This document shows positions 37,655 through 46,713 of a DNA stretch of 64,000 nt, piece after piece. The stretch's first letter is position 1; each line of letters begins with the position of its first letter. The notes under the pieces were generated by a model that saw only the letters and a list, made by a program, of their open reading frames with translations, was not told the origin of the DNA and did no database searches. Made by a program: the position numbers and the translations under genes. The DNA is from Thiohalorhabdus sp. Cl-TMA (lineage in GTDB: Bacteria; Pseudomonadota; Gammaproteobacteria; Thiohalorhabdales; Thiohalorhabdaceae), in assembly GCF_041821045.1 (NCBI RefSeq), contig NZ_JBGUAW010000006.1, forward strand, positions 213,821 to 277,820, in the 5' to 3' direction.

Positions 37655-38560
37655 ATGCAATCCCCACCCCGATCGCAGGAGCGTTACCGGCCCAGGCTGA
37701 CCCAGGCCGGACTGGACCCTTGCCGGCGGGTGGAGGCCGTGGACGAGCACGGCAAGGTCCAGGAGCGGGAGATCGCCGGCGAGCGCCCCCTGACCCTGTA
37801 CCTGGACAAGCGGGAGATCGTCACCCTCATGACCCTCGGCAGCCATCCCGAGCTGCTGGTGCTCGGCTACCTGCGCAACCAGGGCATCCTCTCGGACCCC
37901 GAGGAGGTGGCCGAGGTCCAGGTGGACTGGGAGACGGAATCGGCGGTGGTGGTGACCCGCGCGGGCGTTTCGGAGCTCGACGAGAAGCTCGGCACCCGCA
38001 CCGTGACCACGGGCTGCGGCCAGGGAACGGTCTTCGGCAAGCTCATGGACCATCTGGAGCGCTCCGCCCTGAAGGAGCCCGTGGAGGTTCGGCAGTCGGA
38101 GATCTATGGCACCCTGGACGCCATCAACCAGTACAACGAGGTGTACCGGAGGGCGGGGGCCGTGCACGGCTGCGCCCTCTGCCGAGACCAGGACATCGAG
38201 ATGTTCGTCGAGGATGTGGGCCGGCACAACGCGGTGGACGCCATCGCCGGCCACATGTGGCTCGAAGGCATGCCGGGCCGCAGCAGGATCTTCTACACCA
38301 CCGGTCGCCTAACCTCGGAAATGGTCATGAAGGTGGCGCAGATGGGCATTCCCACCCTCCTTTCCCGCTCCGGGATCACGGAAATGGGGCTCGATCTGGG
38401 CCGACGTCTGGGCATCACCCTGATCGCCCGGGCCAAGGGTACCCGGTTCCAGGTCTATAATGGGGCCGACCAGGTCGTCTTCGACGACGAGCCCACCCCC
38501 TACCCGAAGCACGACCGCGGGGATAAGGCCCGGGCGGATTCGGCCTCGCAGGAGGGATAG
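37655..38560 (+). CDS. fdhD: formate dehydrogenase accessory sulfurtransferase FdhD
   Basis: 301 aa, start supported by AGGAG. Cys121 in TTGCGQGT falls at the position of the persulfide-carrying cysteine of E. coli FdhD; the second cysteine of the E. coli CxxC loop is absent. VEDVGRHNAVDAIAG and FYTTGRLTSEMVMKVAQMG are highly conserved family segments. FdhD moves sulfur from IscS to the Mo/W atom of bis-MGD in formate dehydrogenase, so its presence implies a formate dehydrogenase outside this window. The C-terminus has an added charged tail. Confidence 0.95.
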   Translation: MQSPPRSQERYRPRLTQAGLDPCRRVEAVDEHGKVQEREIAGERPLTLYLDKREIVTLMTLGSHPELLVLGYLRNQGILSDPEEVAEVQVDWETESAVVVTRAGVSELDEKLGTRTVTTGCGQGTVFGKLMDHLERSALKEPVEVRQSEIYGTLDAINQYNEVYRRAGAVHGCALCRDQDIEMFVEDVGRHNAVDAIAGHMWLEGMPGRSRIFYTTGRLTSEMVMKVAQMGIPTLLSRSGITEMGLDLGRRLGITLIARAKGTRFQVYNGADQVVFDDEPTPYPKHDRGDKARADSASQEG

Positions 38561-38623
38561 CGGGTGGCGGCCTGCAAACTGGCAAGGCGGGCTTTGCCTG
38601 GCTTCCGACAATAGGATCGACTC

Positions 38624-39493
38624 ATGGCAATCAAGAACCACGATACGCAGTCGGAGACCCCCCTCTCCTACGGGGAGGACCTGCCCGACTGCGCCAGCGA
38701 GATTCCGGATACCCAGGGCCTGCCGGATAAGCGGCGGATCGCCATCGACAAGGTGGGCATCAAGGACATCCAGCATCCGGTGCGGGTCATGGACCGCAGC
38801 CAGGGCGAGCAGCACACCATCGCCCGATTCAACGCCTTCGTCGGGCTCCCCCACCACTTCAAGGGGACCCACATGTCGCGGTTCGTGGAGATCCTCAATC
38901 AGCACGAGCGGGAGATCTCGGTGCTGTCCTTCCGGAACATCCTCGAGGAGATGCGCGACCGCCTGGAGGCCGAGGAAGCGCACCTGGAGATGACCTTTCC
39001 CCTGTTCGTCATGAAATCGGCGCCGGCCACCGGCGTGCAGAGCCTGATGGACTACGAGGTCACCTTCCACGGCAACCTGAGCAGCGACGACTACGGCATC
39101 ATCATCGAGGTGAACGTTCCCGTCACCAGCCTTTGCCCCTGCTCCAAGTCCATCTCCCGGTACGGCGCCCACAACCAGCGCTCCAACGTGAACCTGAAGG
39201 TGCGCGCCGAGGATTTCGTCTGGGTGGAGGATCTGGTGGAGCTGGTGGAGTCGGAGGCCTCCTGCGACCTCTACGGCGTGCTCAAGCGGCCCGACGAGAA
39301 ATACGTCACCGAGCGTGCCTACGACAATCCCAAGTTCGTGGAGGACATGGTCCGGGACATCGCCCGTCGGCTGGAGGACGACGGCCGGATCCTCTGGTAT
39401 TCCGTGGGTGCGGAGAACTTCGAGTCCATCCACAACCACTCGGCCTACGCCTGGATCGAGCGGGACAAGGCGGAGCCCCTGCCCGAGACCTGA
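38624..39493 (+). CDS. folE2: GTP cyclohydrolase I type IB (FolE2)
   Basis: 289 aa. Family motifs: [18 protein letters not shown] near 38, [20 protein letters not shown] near 70, [24 protein letters not shown] near 158-182 with the active-site cysteines, and [13 protein letters not shown] near 235. FolE2 makes dihydroneopterin triphosphate for tetrahydrofolate and does not depend strictly on zinc, unlike FolE. Following fdhD on the same strand, it fits a strategy of supplying extra folate for the C1 flux from methylamines. No folE is in the window to compare. Confidence 0.93.
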   Translation: MAIKNHDTQSETPLSYGEDLPDCASEIPDTQGLPDKRRIAIDKVGIKDIQHPVRVMDRSQGEQHTIARFNAFVGLPHHFKGTHMSRFVEILNQHEREISVLSFRNILEEMRDRLEAEEAHLEMTFPLFVMKSAPATGVQSLMDYEVTFHGNLSSDDYGIIIEVNVPVTSLCPCSKSISRYGAHNQRSNVNLKVRAEDFVWVEDLVELVESEASCDLYGVLKRPDEKYVTERAYDNPKFVEDMVRDIARRLEDDGRILWYSVGAENFESIHNHSAYAWIERDKAEPLPET

Positions 39494-39630
39494 TCAGTCA
39501 AGGCCGGGGCCGGCTCTATCGGGCCGTTACGGAAACGCCCTCCGGCCGCGCCAATCGGGCTCCCTCCCGAGCACCAGTCCGGCGGGACCGCGCCCGCCGG
39601 GCACCTCCCGGTCCGCCGCGGCACCGGGAC

Positions 39631-40389
39631 CTAGCGGGTAACCACTGCCCGCAGCGGTTCGGCGCTCCGCATCCGGCCCAGAACCACCCGGGGAACGAAG
39701 GGGTAGCGATCCAGAACCGCCCGCGCCGCGGTGCGGGCCGCCTCCTCCAGGTCCGCGTCGTCCACCATGTTGATCAAGGGCACCACCGTCAGATCCTCCC
39801 GGTTCTCCCGGCAGGCCATATAGGGCCCGAGCAGCCCGGCGAGCTGCTCGGGCCGCAAGGTCTCTCCCGCCGCCATTCCCAGAAGCTCAGCGCAGCGCTC
39901 GGGGCGGTGGGCGATCCGATCGTCCAGCGGCCGACCGAATCCGCGGGCCGAGACGATGGGCACCAGGGTAGTTGTGCCCGACGGCAGCACCGGCTCTCCC
40001 GGGCGCGGGCACTTGACCCAGCGCATCCGGGCCCCGTCGGCCTTGACGAAGGTGGCATCGAAGCCCCCCTCCCCGTGTAGACGGCGGACCAATTCCGGCG
40101 GGGTCCCGTCCAGCCGCCCGGGCTGCTCCGGCGGCAGGGCGTAGGCCACACGCTGGCTGTTTCCCGCGGCCCGGGGCACGCCGACCGCCAGATCCGCCAC
40201 TTCGCCGATCACCCGTTCCGCCTCGAAATCCGCTGGGAATTCCGTTATCCGAACCGTGGTTGTAACTCCCACCCTCCCGGGGTGCAGATCAGCCAGACGG
40301 TAGATCGTCGTCTTCTTGCCGCCCGCGCCCACGAAGGCCACTATGCCGGAACGGGCGCCCAGCAGGTCCAGGATATTCTGACGCTCCAT
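39631..40389 (-). CDS. yqeC: YqeC-like putative selenium/molybdenum hydroxylase accessory protein
   Basis: 252 aa. The nucleotide-binding start FVGAGGKKTTIYRLA (a Walker-A-like GAGGKKT) and FVKADGARMRWVKCPRPGEPVLP are diagnostic for the YqeC/TIGR03172 family, found near selenium-dependent molybdenum hydroxylase genes. The biochemical role is not established. It is convergent with folE2, inside the Mo/W cofactor area. No selD, selA or hydroxylase gene is visible here, so a link to selenium in this organism remains open. Confidence 0.8.
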   Translation of the reverse strand: MERQNILDLLGARSGIVAFVGAGGKKTTIYRLADLHPGRVGVTTTVRITEFPADFEAERVIGEVADLAVGVPRAAGNSQRVAYALPPEQPGRLDGTPPELVRRLHGEGGFDATFVKADGARMRWVKCPRPGEPVLPSGTTTLVPIVSARGFGRPLDDRIAHRPERCAELLGMAAGETLRPEQLAGLLGPYMACRENREDLTVVPLINMVDDADLEEAARTAARAVLDRYPFVPRVVLGRMRSAEPLRAVVTR

Positions 40390-40567
40390 GACTGCGCTGC
40401 TCCTTTCAACGGCCGGCTGGGCCGTTCCCGGTCGGGTCGCGCAAGACCCTGCCGGAATGGCGTACCCCTTCTTTCATGTTCCCCACCCCGCCGCCCCTCC
40501 TTCAACATGAGAACGTTGCGCCCGGAGGGCCAATCGCCAAGTCATCCACGCCCAGTAGGAGACACCC

Positions 40568-41023
40568 ATGGTAACCGAGGTGCAAGGGGAAGGTTCGTCC
40601 GGCCCGGAACGGGCCCGGGGCGGCTGCCTGTGCGGGGCCGTGCGCTTTCGGGTGATGGGACCGATAAGGGACCCGGTGGCCTGCCACTGCGGCCAGTGCC
40701 GCCGGCAGACGGGGCACTACGCGGCCAACACGGCCACGCATCGCTCCAATCTCCGCATGGATCGGGAGGAAGGACTGCGCTGGTATGAATCCTCCCCGGG
40801 CATACGCCGGGGATTCTGTGGCCAGTGCGGCTCCACGCTGTTCTGGGACAACCAGGAGCGCCCCTATATGGGCATCGCCGCGGGCAGCCTGGACGCGCCC
40901 ACCGGCCTGCGGCTGGCCGCGCACATCTTCACCGCGGATGCCGGGGACTACTACGAGCTGAGCGACGATCTCCACAAGGATGCGGGGCGGGACCACGGCG
41001 TACCGCCACCCCCTGAGGAGTAG
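40568..41023 (+). CDS. GFA (glutathione-dependent formaldehyde-activating)-family zinc protein
   Basis: 151 aa. The zinc ligands of the GFA/CENP-V fold are present: CLCGAV near 20-25, CHCGQCRRQTG near 39-49 and CGQCGSTLFW near 84-93. Gfa in Paracoccus was proposed to speed S-hydroxymethylglutathione formation; most family members have no proven function. In a formaldehyde-producing organism a role in formaldehyde handling is attractive, but the sequence is no closer to Gfa itself than to the general family. Single gene. Confidence 0.82.
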   Translation: MVTEVQGEGSSGPERARGGCLCGAVRFRVMGPIRDPVACHCGQCRRQTGHYAANTATHRSNLRMDREEGLRWYESSPGIRRGFCGQCGSTLFWDNQERPYMGIAAGSLDAPTGLRLAAHIFTADAGDYYELSDDLHKDAGRDHGVPPPPEE

Positions 41024-41059
41024 CCCAACGTCCTACTCCCCATGGCCCGTTTCCCGGAT

Positions 41060-41093
41060 AAAAAAAGGGCCCGGACGGAATCCGTCCGGGCCC
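41060..41093 (-). terminator. intrinsic terminator after the FAD oxidoreductase gene
   Basis: A perfect 12-bp stem GGGCCCGGACGG/CCGTCCGGGCCC with a 3-base loop, followed by seven T on the minus strand, 36 bases after the stop at 41129. Confidence 0.9.
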
Positions 41094-41128
41094 CAAGCGC
41101 AAGGCATTGCCCATACCTTGACTTCGAC

Positions 41129-42478
41129 TCAGCTCCAGGGGAACGGGCTATGGGAAGTGGGATGCAGCTCGCCCTTCTCATAGCGGTCGAACCGGAACGG
41201 CTTCAGCAGCTCGCTCTCCTGTCCGCAGATCTCCTGGGCCACTAGGGCGCCAACGCCGATCATCTTGTAGCCGTGGTTGGCATCGGCGATGAAGTAGCAG
41301 TTGTCCCGGAAGGTATCGAACACCGGGAAGCTGTCCGGGGTGAAGGCGCCGAGCCCGCCGGAGGGCTCCCGCTTGTACTGCTTGTGGCACCCCTCGAAAC
41401 GCTTGTGGCAATGGGCCAGCGCGGAGGTCCACATGTCCACGAAGGCGTCCGTCACCACGTATTCCTTGGATTCGGTTCCGTAGGGATCGACTTTCACCTG
41501 ATCGTAGGGCTTCTCCACCTTGTACGGCGAGGTGCCGCCCTGGATGCCGCCGAAGCCGAAGTCGGGCTTGTAGTAGATGCCCCACATTTCGCCGTCTTCG
41601 TTGATCAGGCCGCCGTCCATGTCGGAATACAGCGGGGCATCGGTATCCACGTGGAGCACGGGCGGGAAGTTGCCGTCATTGGTCTTGAAGGCGTCGGGGT
41701 CCATGGCCACCGTGCCTTCCTGGAGGCAGAAGTAGGTCCACATGGGCACGTTGTTGTGCACCGTGCCGTCGAGCTGCTTGAGGGTAATCTGGGTGGGCAG
41801 CTCCAGCATGTCCCAGAAGTGGGGCGCCCAGGGACCACCGCCGACCACCACGTAGTCGCAGCCGATAGTGCCCTTGTCGGTCTCCACCGCCTCCACCGAG
41901 GAGCCGCTGGCGTCCAGCTTCAGATCGGTGACCTTGACCCCGGAGTGGATGGTCACGCCCTCGGCCTCGGCCTTCTTGGCCAGTCCGTACATGCTCTTGG
42001 TGTTGTTGGCGTAGCCGCCGCGCTTCTCGTGCAGCACGGAGGTGATGCCCTGGGCCTGCCAGTCATCGAAGTAGGACTTCATGTAGTCGTTGGCGTCCTT
42101 GGCCCCTTCGATGAACTCGGACTCGTAGCCGATCTCTTTCTGCTGCTCGTAAATGGTGCCGACGTCTTCCCGCATCACTTCCGAGCTGATCTGCATGTAG
42201 CCCACGGGATGGTAGCTGAAGGCCTCCGGGTCGCTATCCCAGACGTCCACGCTGTGCGCCATGAGCTTGCGCATGGCGGGCTGGAAATAGTTGTTCCGGA
42301 TCACCCCGCAAGCAATGCCGGAGGCCCCGGAGGCGATGCCGCTCTTGTCCAGGATGGCGATATCGCTGCCATCGCCCTTGCCCCGGGCCTTGAGCTCCTT
42401 GGCCAGATTCCAGGCCGTGCTCAGGCCGTGGATACCGGCCCCGATAATGACGTACTTGCAATGCGTGGGAAGCGCCAT
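41129..42478 (-). CDS. FAD-dependent amine oxidoreductase (DAO/sarcosine oxidase beta-like)
   Basis: 449 aa. N-terminal dinucleotide motif YVIIGAGIHGLSTAWNLA; GIASGASGIACGVIRNNYFQPAMRKLM parallels the SoxB segment around RSNY; VVVGGGPWAPHFW closes the FAD domain, and DANHGYKMIGVGALVAQEI near the C-terminus contacts the flavin. It is not part of a heterotetramer: no delta, alpha or gamma subunit is adjacent. The protein is acidic. It lies 150 bases from a divergent MocR regulator, which probably controls it. Likely substrates are a secondary or primary amine, an N-methyl amino acid or a gamma-glutamyl amine; which one cannot be told. Confidence 0.82.
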   Translation of the reverse strand: MALPTHCKYVIIGAGIHGLSTAWNLAKELKARGKGDGSDIAILDKSGIASGASGIACGVIRNNYFQPAMRKLMAHSVDVWDSDPEAFSYHPVGYMQISSEVMREDVGTIYEQQKEIGYESEFIEGAKDANDYMKSYFDDWQAQGITSVLHEKRGGYANNTKSMYGLAKKAEAEGVTIHSGVKVTDLKLDASGSSVEAVETDKGTIGCDYVVVGGGPWAPHFWDMLELPTQITLKQLDGTVHNNVPMWTYFCLQEGTVAMDPDAFKTNDGNFPPVLHVDTDAPLYSDMDGGLINEDGEMWGIYYKPDFGFGGIQGGTSPYKVEKPYDQVKVDPYGTESKEYVVTDAFVDMWTSALAHCHKRFEGCHKQYKREPSGGLGAFTPDSFPVFDTFRDNCYFIADANHGYKMIGVGALVAQEICGQESELLKPFRFDRYEKGELHPTSHSPFPWS

Positions 42479-42628
42479 GGTTGTCTCCTCAAGGGAAATC
42501 TATGAATGCGGGACCAACGTACTCCCTAACATTAATGGAACCTAGCGGCAGAACAACAAGAAGTTTATGGTTACAGCTACAAAGACTGTAGCCACTGTGC
42601 CCATAATAGAGTAAGGGTTCTGTACCCC

Positions 42629-44053
42629 ATGCCCCAGAAAGAGACACGCTATCAGCAGGTTGCCCTGGAGCTGGGCCACCAGATCGAGCAGGGGGTCTAC
42701 CAGCCCGGCGAGAAGCTCCCGGGGGTGCGGCGGCTGGCCCGGCAGTTCGGCGTGAGCGTGAACACCACCCTGCACGCCCTGGAGCAGCTGGAGGGGGAAG
42801 GCCGGCTGACGGCGCGGCCGCGGGCCGGCTTCTACGTGAAGGCCGCCACCACGCCGATCCGGGAGCCCCGCTCCACCGAAACGCAGGGCCACCCCCAGGC
42901 GGTGACCGGCCAGGAGCTGGTACTGCGGCTGGCCTGGGCCGCCAGCCGGCCGGGCATCGCCCAGCTCGGAACGGCCGTCCCCCACCCCAGCTTCCTGCCC
43001 GTGGAGGCCATCGAGCAGGCCCACGGCGCGGCCCGCCGCCGCGGCGGCGCGGGTCTTCAGACCTACGAGTTCCCGCCCGGCCACTTCGAGCTCCGCCGCC
43101 ATATCGCCCGCCGCATGATGGATGCCGGCTGTCCCGTGGATCCCGACGAGGTGGTGATCACCAGCGGCTGCCAGGAGGCCATCATGCTGGCCCTGGACGC
43201 GGTGACCGAGCCCGGGGACATCGTGGCCATCGAATCCCCGGCCTTCTACGGGCTCCTGCAGGGGATCGAGGCCCAGGGCCTCCAGGCCCTGGAGATACCG
43301 GGGGACCCGGAAACGGGGATCAGCCTGGAAGCGCTGCAGCTCGCCGTGGAGCAATGGCCCATCAAGGCGGTAGCCGCCGTGACCAACTTCAGCAATCCGC
43401 TGGGAGGCACCATTCCCGCGGACCGCAAGAAAAGGCTGGTCCGGCTCCTGGCGGAGCGCGGCGCGGTGCTGATCGAGGACGATATCTACGGGGAGCTGGG
43501 CTACGAGGGGGAGCGGCCTACCGCAGCCAAGGCCTACGACGAGCAGGGCAGCGTCATCTACTGCTCATCCTTCTCCAAGACCGTCGCGCCCGGGCTGCGG
43601 ATCGGCTGGGCCGTGCCGGGCCGGAACCTGGACCTGCTCAATTTCGGGAAGTTCGCCACCAACCAGGCGGCGCCCTCCTATCCCCAACGGGCCCTGGCGC
43701 ACTTCCTGGCCGAAGGCCAGCTGGAGCGCTACCTGCGCGGCATCCGGGGGCGCTATCAGACCCACGTGGCCCGGGCCATCGAGGCCATACGCCGCCGCTT
43801 CCCCGCCGAGGTCCGGGTCAGCCAGCCCCGGGGCGGCTTCGTCATCTGGGTGGAGCTTCCCGAGGACGTGGACGCCCTGCAGCTCCATGAAACGGCCCTG
43901 GGGCAGGGGGTGAGCATCGCCCCGGGACCGATCTTCTCGCCCTCCCAGAAATTCCGGAACTGCCTGCGGCTCAACTGTGCCCAACCGTGGGAGGACATCC
44001 TGGAGCCCGCCCTGGAGCGCATCGGCGCCTTGCTGCGGTCCGGTGCTTCCTGA
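42629..44053 (+). CDS. MocR/GabR-type transcriptional regulator (GntR domain + aminotransferase domain)
   Basis: 474 aa. N-terminal winged helix of the GntR family (VALELGHQIEQGVYQPGEKLPGVRRLARQFGVSVNTTLHALEQLEGEGRL, about 11-60), a linker, then a fold-type I aminotransferase domain with the PLP lysine in YCSSFSKTVAPGLRIGW and the NPLGGTIP and EDDIYGELGYEGERP segments. Such regulators sense an amine or amino acid through PLP and control a neighbouring gene. The divergent FAD oxidoreductase is the obvious target. The 150-base gap holds GTACTCCCTAAC at 42519-42530, identical over 12 bases to part of the 21173 NarL-type site. Confidence 0.9.
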   Translation: MPQKETRYQQVALELGHQIEQGVYQPGEKLPGVRRLARQFGVSVNTTLHALEQLEGEGRLTARPRAGFYVKAATTPIREPRSTETQGHPQAVTGQELVLRLAWAASRPGIAQLGTAVPHPSFLPVEAIEQAHGAARRRGGAGLQTYEFPPGHFELRRHIARRMMDAGCPVDPDEVVITSGCQEAIMLALDAVTEPGDIVAIESPAFYGLLQGIEAQGLQALEIPGDPETGISLEALQLAVEQWPIKAVAAVTNFSNPLGGTIPADRKKRLVRLLAERGAVLIEDDIYGELGYEGERPTAAKAYDEQGSVIYCSSFSKTVAPGLRIGWAVPGRNLDLLNFGKFATNQAAPSYPQRALAHFLAEGQLERYLRGIRGRYQTHVARAIEAIRRRFPAEVRVSQPRGGFVIWVELPEDVDALQLHETALGQGVSIAPGPIFSPSQKFRNCLRLNCAQPWEDILEPALERIGALLRSGAS

Positions 44054-44055
44054 GC

Positions 44056-44091
44056 CGGCTGTCCCCGGGCGGCGAAGCCCGGGGACAGCCG
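44056..44091. repeat. perfect 15-bp hairpin between convergent genes
   Basis: CGGCTGTCCCCGGGC, a 6-base loop and its exact complement. It lies between the ends of the MocR gene and the amidotransferase gene and probably acts as a bidirectional transcript end, although neither side has a T run. Confidence 0.75.
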
Positions 44092-44100
44092 CCAACCGGG

Positions 44101-44820
44101 CTACGTGCGGGCCCGCTCCCGCACCGGACCCAGCCAACGTCGATACAGGGGGTCGGTTACCGCCGCTTGCATGGCTTCCACCTTGGCCTCGCGATCCTCC
44201 AGGACCGATTCTGGGCTGTGCACGGTTTCCGAGATGGGATCCATATCGTAGCCGTAGATGGAAACCCAGCGCTCCAGAAGCTCGGGGGTCACCTCCACAT
44301 GGGCCACGGTGGCGGCCAGGTTGCCCCGGACATAGGCCTGGTGGGGACAGAAGCTGGAGGAATACAGCGGCGTGGCCCCTTCGGGCAGCTCGAAGGCATC
44401 GTGGTGCCAGGCCAGCACCCGGAATTCCCGGGGGGCGTCGCCCAGCCACGCATCCACCTCCGGATCCCCGTTCCGGACCACGTGATGCCAGCCGATCTCC
44501 TTGGCCGACATGGGGGCCACCTTGGCGCCCAGCGCCTTGGCGCAGAGCTGCGACCCGAAGCAATGGCCGAGCACGGGCAGGTCCCGCTCCACGGCCCGTT
44601 GAATCAGCGCCACCTCGTCGTCGATCCAGGAATAGCCGTCATTGACGCTCATGGTCCCGCCCATGAAGGTCAGCCCGGCATAGGCCTCCGGGTCCTCGGG
44701 GACCCGGTCGCCCTGATCTATGGCGCACAGCTCATAGGGCAGCCCCTCTGCTTCCAGGGTCTCGGCCAGGTGCCCGGATTCGATCCAATCCTCGTGACGA
44801 ACAATCAGGACCGGTTTCAT
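44101..44820 (-). CDS. class I glutamine amidotransferase (GuaA-N/PuuD-like)
   Basis: 239 aa from ATG 44820, preceded by GGAGGAG. The nucleophile elbow PVLGHCFGSQLCAKALG (Cys near 93) and the His in VLAWHHDAFELP with a later Glu give the class I triad. GTMSVNDG and HVEVTPELL are common in the stand-alone GMP-synthase-amidotransferase-like family. It could hydrolyse a gamma-glutamyl amide such as gamma-glutamyl-methylamide or -putrescine products, which would fit the amine oxidoreductase nearby, but free-standing members have varied or unknown substrates. Confidence 0.82.
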   Translation of the reverse strand: MKPVLIVRHEDWIESGHLAETLEAEGLPYELCAIDQGDRVPEDPEAYAGLTFMGGTMSVNDGYSWIDDEVALIQRAVERDLPVLGHCFGSQLCAKALGAKVAPMSAKEIGWHHVVRNGDPEVDAWLGDAPREFRVLAWHHDAFELPEGATPLYSSSFCPHQAYVRGNLAATVAHVEVTPELLERWVSIYGYDMDPISETVHSPESVLEDREAKVEAMQAAVTDPLYRRWLGPVRERART

Positions 44821-45106
44821 TTTCCGCTCCTCCATTCGGTGATCCAGTTCCGGGCAAGATAAGGGGCTTCGCCCAGAGTGGTAAGGTCCAGGAACCGATC
44901 AATGAAGGGGCACAGCTTCGCAATTATGCGGCGGTGTACCCCAACTATTGGCGTAATCTGTACCCATTAGTCCATGCCCCGGCCGTGCCTGCTATGCTGC
45001 CGCATAAGCCGAATTGGGCATGTACTCCGGGGTATGGCGAGGCATCGGGACCAGGGCGTACACCCCGGAACGAGGAGATCCGCCACCGCAGGAAGAGGAC
45101 CGCACC

Positions 45107-46075
45107 TTGAGACCGGAGCCCCGGCCCTATTTGGCCGCCGCCACCGCCACCGCGTCGGCCCTGATGTTCGCGCTCACCGGGGCCACGGTAAAGGCGGTCT
45201 CCGGGCACCTGCCCTACCTGGAAATGGTGTTCTTCCGCAGCGCCCTGGGCCTGGTTTTCCTGCTCCCCTGGCTGCTCCACCGGGGCCTGGGCAGCCTGCG
45301 TACCCGGCGCCCGGGTCTCCATCTGGTCCGGGGCGTCGCCGGGCTCGGCACCATCTTCGGGTTCTTCTACGCCCTCTCCAACCTGGAGCTTGCCACGGCG
45401 GTCCTGTTCAACAATACCGCCCCCCTGTTCATCCCCCTGTTCGCCGTGCTGCTGCTGGGCGAGCGCTCGCCGGCCAGCGTCTGGATCGCCATCCCCGTGG
45501 GCTTCGTGGGCGTGGCCCTGATCCTGAAACCGGGCATGGCACCGCTGAACCCCGCCGCCTTCGCCGGTATCGGCGGGGCCGTGCTGGCGGCGGCCTCCTA
45601 CGTGGTGGTGCGTCGCCTGCGGGAGACGGAGCCTACCTCCCGCGTGGTGTTCTACTTTGCCGCCATCGCCACCCTGCTGTCCGCCCTGCCCTTGCCCTGG
45701 GTATGGGAGACGCCGGAGCCCCGGCTGTGGCTCCTGCTGGTGGCCATGGGGGCCGCGGCCACCGGAGGACAGCTCTTCCTGACCCAGGCTTACGCCCTGG
45801 CCCCCGCCGCCCGGGTCGGCCCTTTCACCTACCTGGTGGTGGTCTTCTCGGCGGGCCTCGGCTGGGTGCTCTGGGGCGAATGGCTGGACCCCCTGTCGCT
45901 GGTGGGGGCGGTCCTCATCTGCGGGGCCGGCATCCTGGCCATCCAGGGCCGGGAGAGCGGCGGCAAGGAGCGCCTGGAATCAGGGGACGGGGATGCGGCG
46001 TTGGCGAGGTCCGAGCCCCGGGGGGATCGGACCGGGCCACCGTCCAGACGTTTCAGCAAGGGCGGGCGGGGATAG
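45107..46075 (+). CDS. EamA/DMT-superfamily transporter
   Basis: 322 aa from a TTG at 45107 with AGGAAGAGG upstream; an ATG at 45014 would add 31 unlikely residues. Ten hydrophobic helices in two EamA halves are visible, with motifs such as ATVKAVSGHLPYLEMVFFRSALG, NTAPLFIPLFAVLLLGER and, in the second half, FTYLVVVFSAGLGWVLWGEW. Family members export or exchange small metabolites across the inner membrane. It ends in a basic tail (RSEPRGDRTGPPSRRFSKGGRG). Substrate not inferable. Confidence 0.85.
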   Translation: MRPEPRPYLAAATATASALMFALTGATVKAVSGHLPYLEMVFFRSALGLVFLLPWLLHRGLGSLRTRRPGLHLVRGVAGLGTIFGFFYALSNLELATAVLFNNTAPLFIPLFAVLLLGERSPASVWIAIPVGFVGVALILKPGMAPLNPAAFAGIGGAVLAAASYVVVRRLRETEPTSRVVFYFAAIATLLSALPLPWVWETPEPRLWLLLVAMGAAATGGQLFLTQAYALAPAARVGPFTYLVVVFSAGLGWVLWGEWLDPLSLVGAVLICGAGILAIQGRESGGKERLESGDGDAALARSEPRGDRTGPPSRRFSKGGRG

Positions 46076-46095
46076 CCTGCTCCCCCCTCCTGCGG

Positions 46096-46554
46096 TCAGA
46101 GCTCCTCGCCGGCGAATCGGGAGCGGGCCACCGCATCGGCGAAGTCGGCCAGCGGGAAGAGCATGGCCGTGGTGTCCACGGGATGCCAGGCGGCCACGTC
46201 GATGAGGGCTTCCCCGATGGTCACGTCCCAGTACTCCTCGCCGTAGCGGAGCCACCGGTCCAGGGCGCCGTCCTGGTAGAAGACGGTGAGCTGGAGTGCC
46301 AGATAGCGGGTCATGAAGTGGTCGAAGTCATCCTGGTTCTCGAATTCCTGGCGGATCAGCCGTTCCGCCTTCTCGTCCCCCTTCAGGTCCTGGCCGAACT
46401 GCCACGGCATGCCCGGCGAGGAGGCGAGGTTGCCCTCCTCCCGCTCACCGAGCGACTGGATGGTTTTCTCCCGGATCCGGGAATAGCTGTCCACATAGGC
46501 GCGGAACTCCGCATAGGAGAACTCCCGGGGGGCCTCCCCGAAGGTTGGATCCAT
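46096..46554 (-). CDS. conserved-looking hypothetical protein
   Basis: 152 aa, not recognised. Acidic, soluble, mainly helical by composition, rich in aromatic residues (FSYAEFRAYVDSYSRIREKTIQSLG at the N-terminus; DDFDHFMTRYLALQLTVFYQDG in the middle). No signal peptide, membrane helix or cofactor motif. Convergent with the transporter gene and divergent from sugE. Codon use looks like that of its neighbours, so it is probably a real gene. Confidence 0.6.
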   Translation of the reverse strand: MDPTFGEAPREFSYAEFRAYVDSYSRIREKTIQSLGEREEGNLASSPGMPWQFGQDLKGDEKAERLIRQEFENQDDFDHFMTRYLALQLTVFYQDGALDRWLRYGEEYWDVTIGEALIDVAAWHPVDTTAMLFPLADFADAVARSRFAGEEL

Positions 46555-46713
46555 GATTACCGTCCTTTCCGGTGAACGCCTGGATGGCCTGCGGTACCGG
46601 CCCCATTATTTCCCGGCCACCCCCTCGAAGGAATAACCCTCTCGGCGGATTTTCAGCCCCCGCTTTTTGGGTAGGCTGGGACCCCCGTTATTCCCAAGGA
46701 AGGGCACCGACCC

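Noticed and set aside
46600-46713. Possible guanidine riboswitch before sugE
   Set aside because: No tandem ACGR-loop hairpins or ykkC-type core could be identified.
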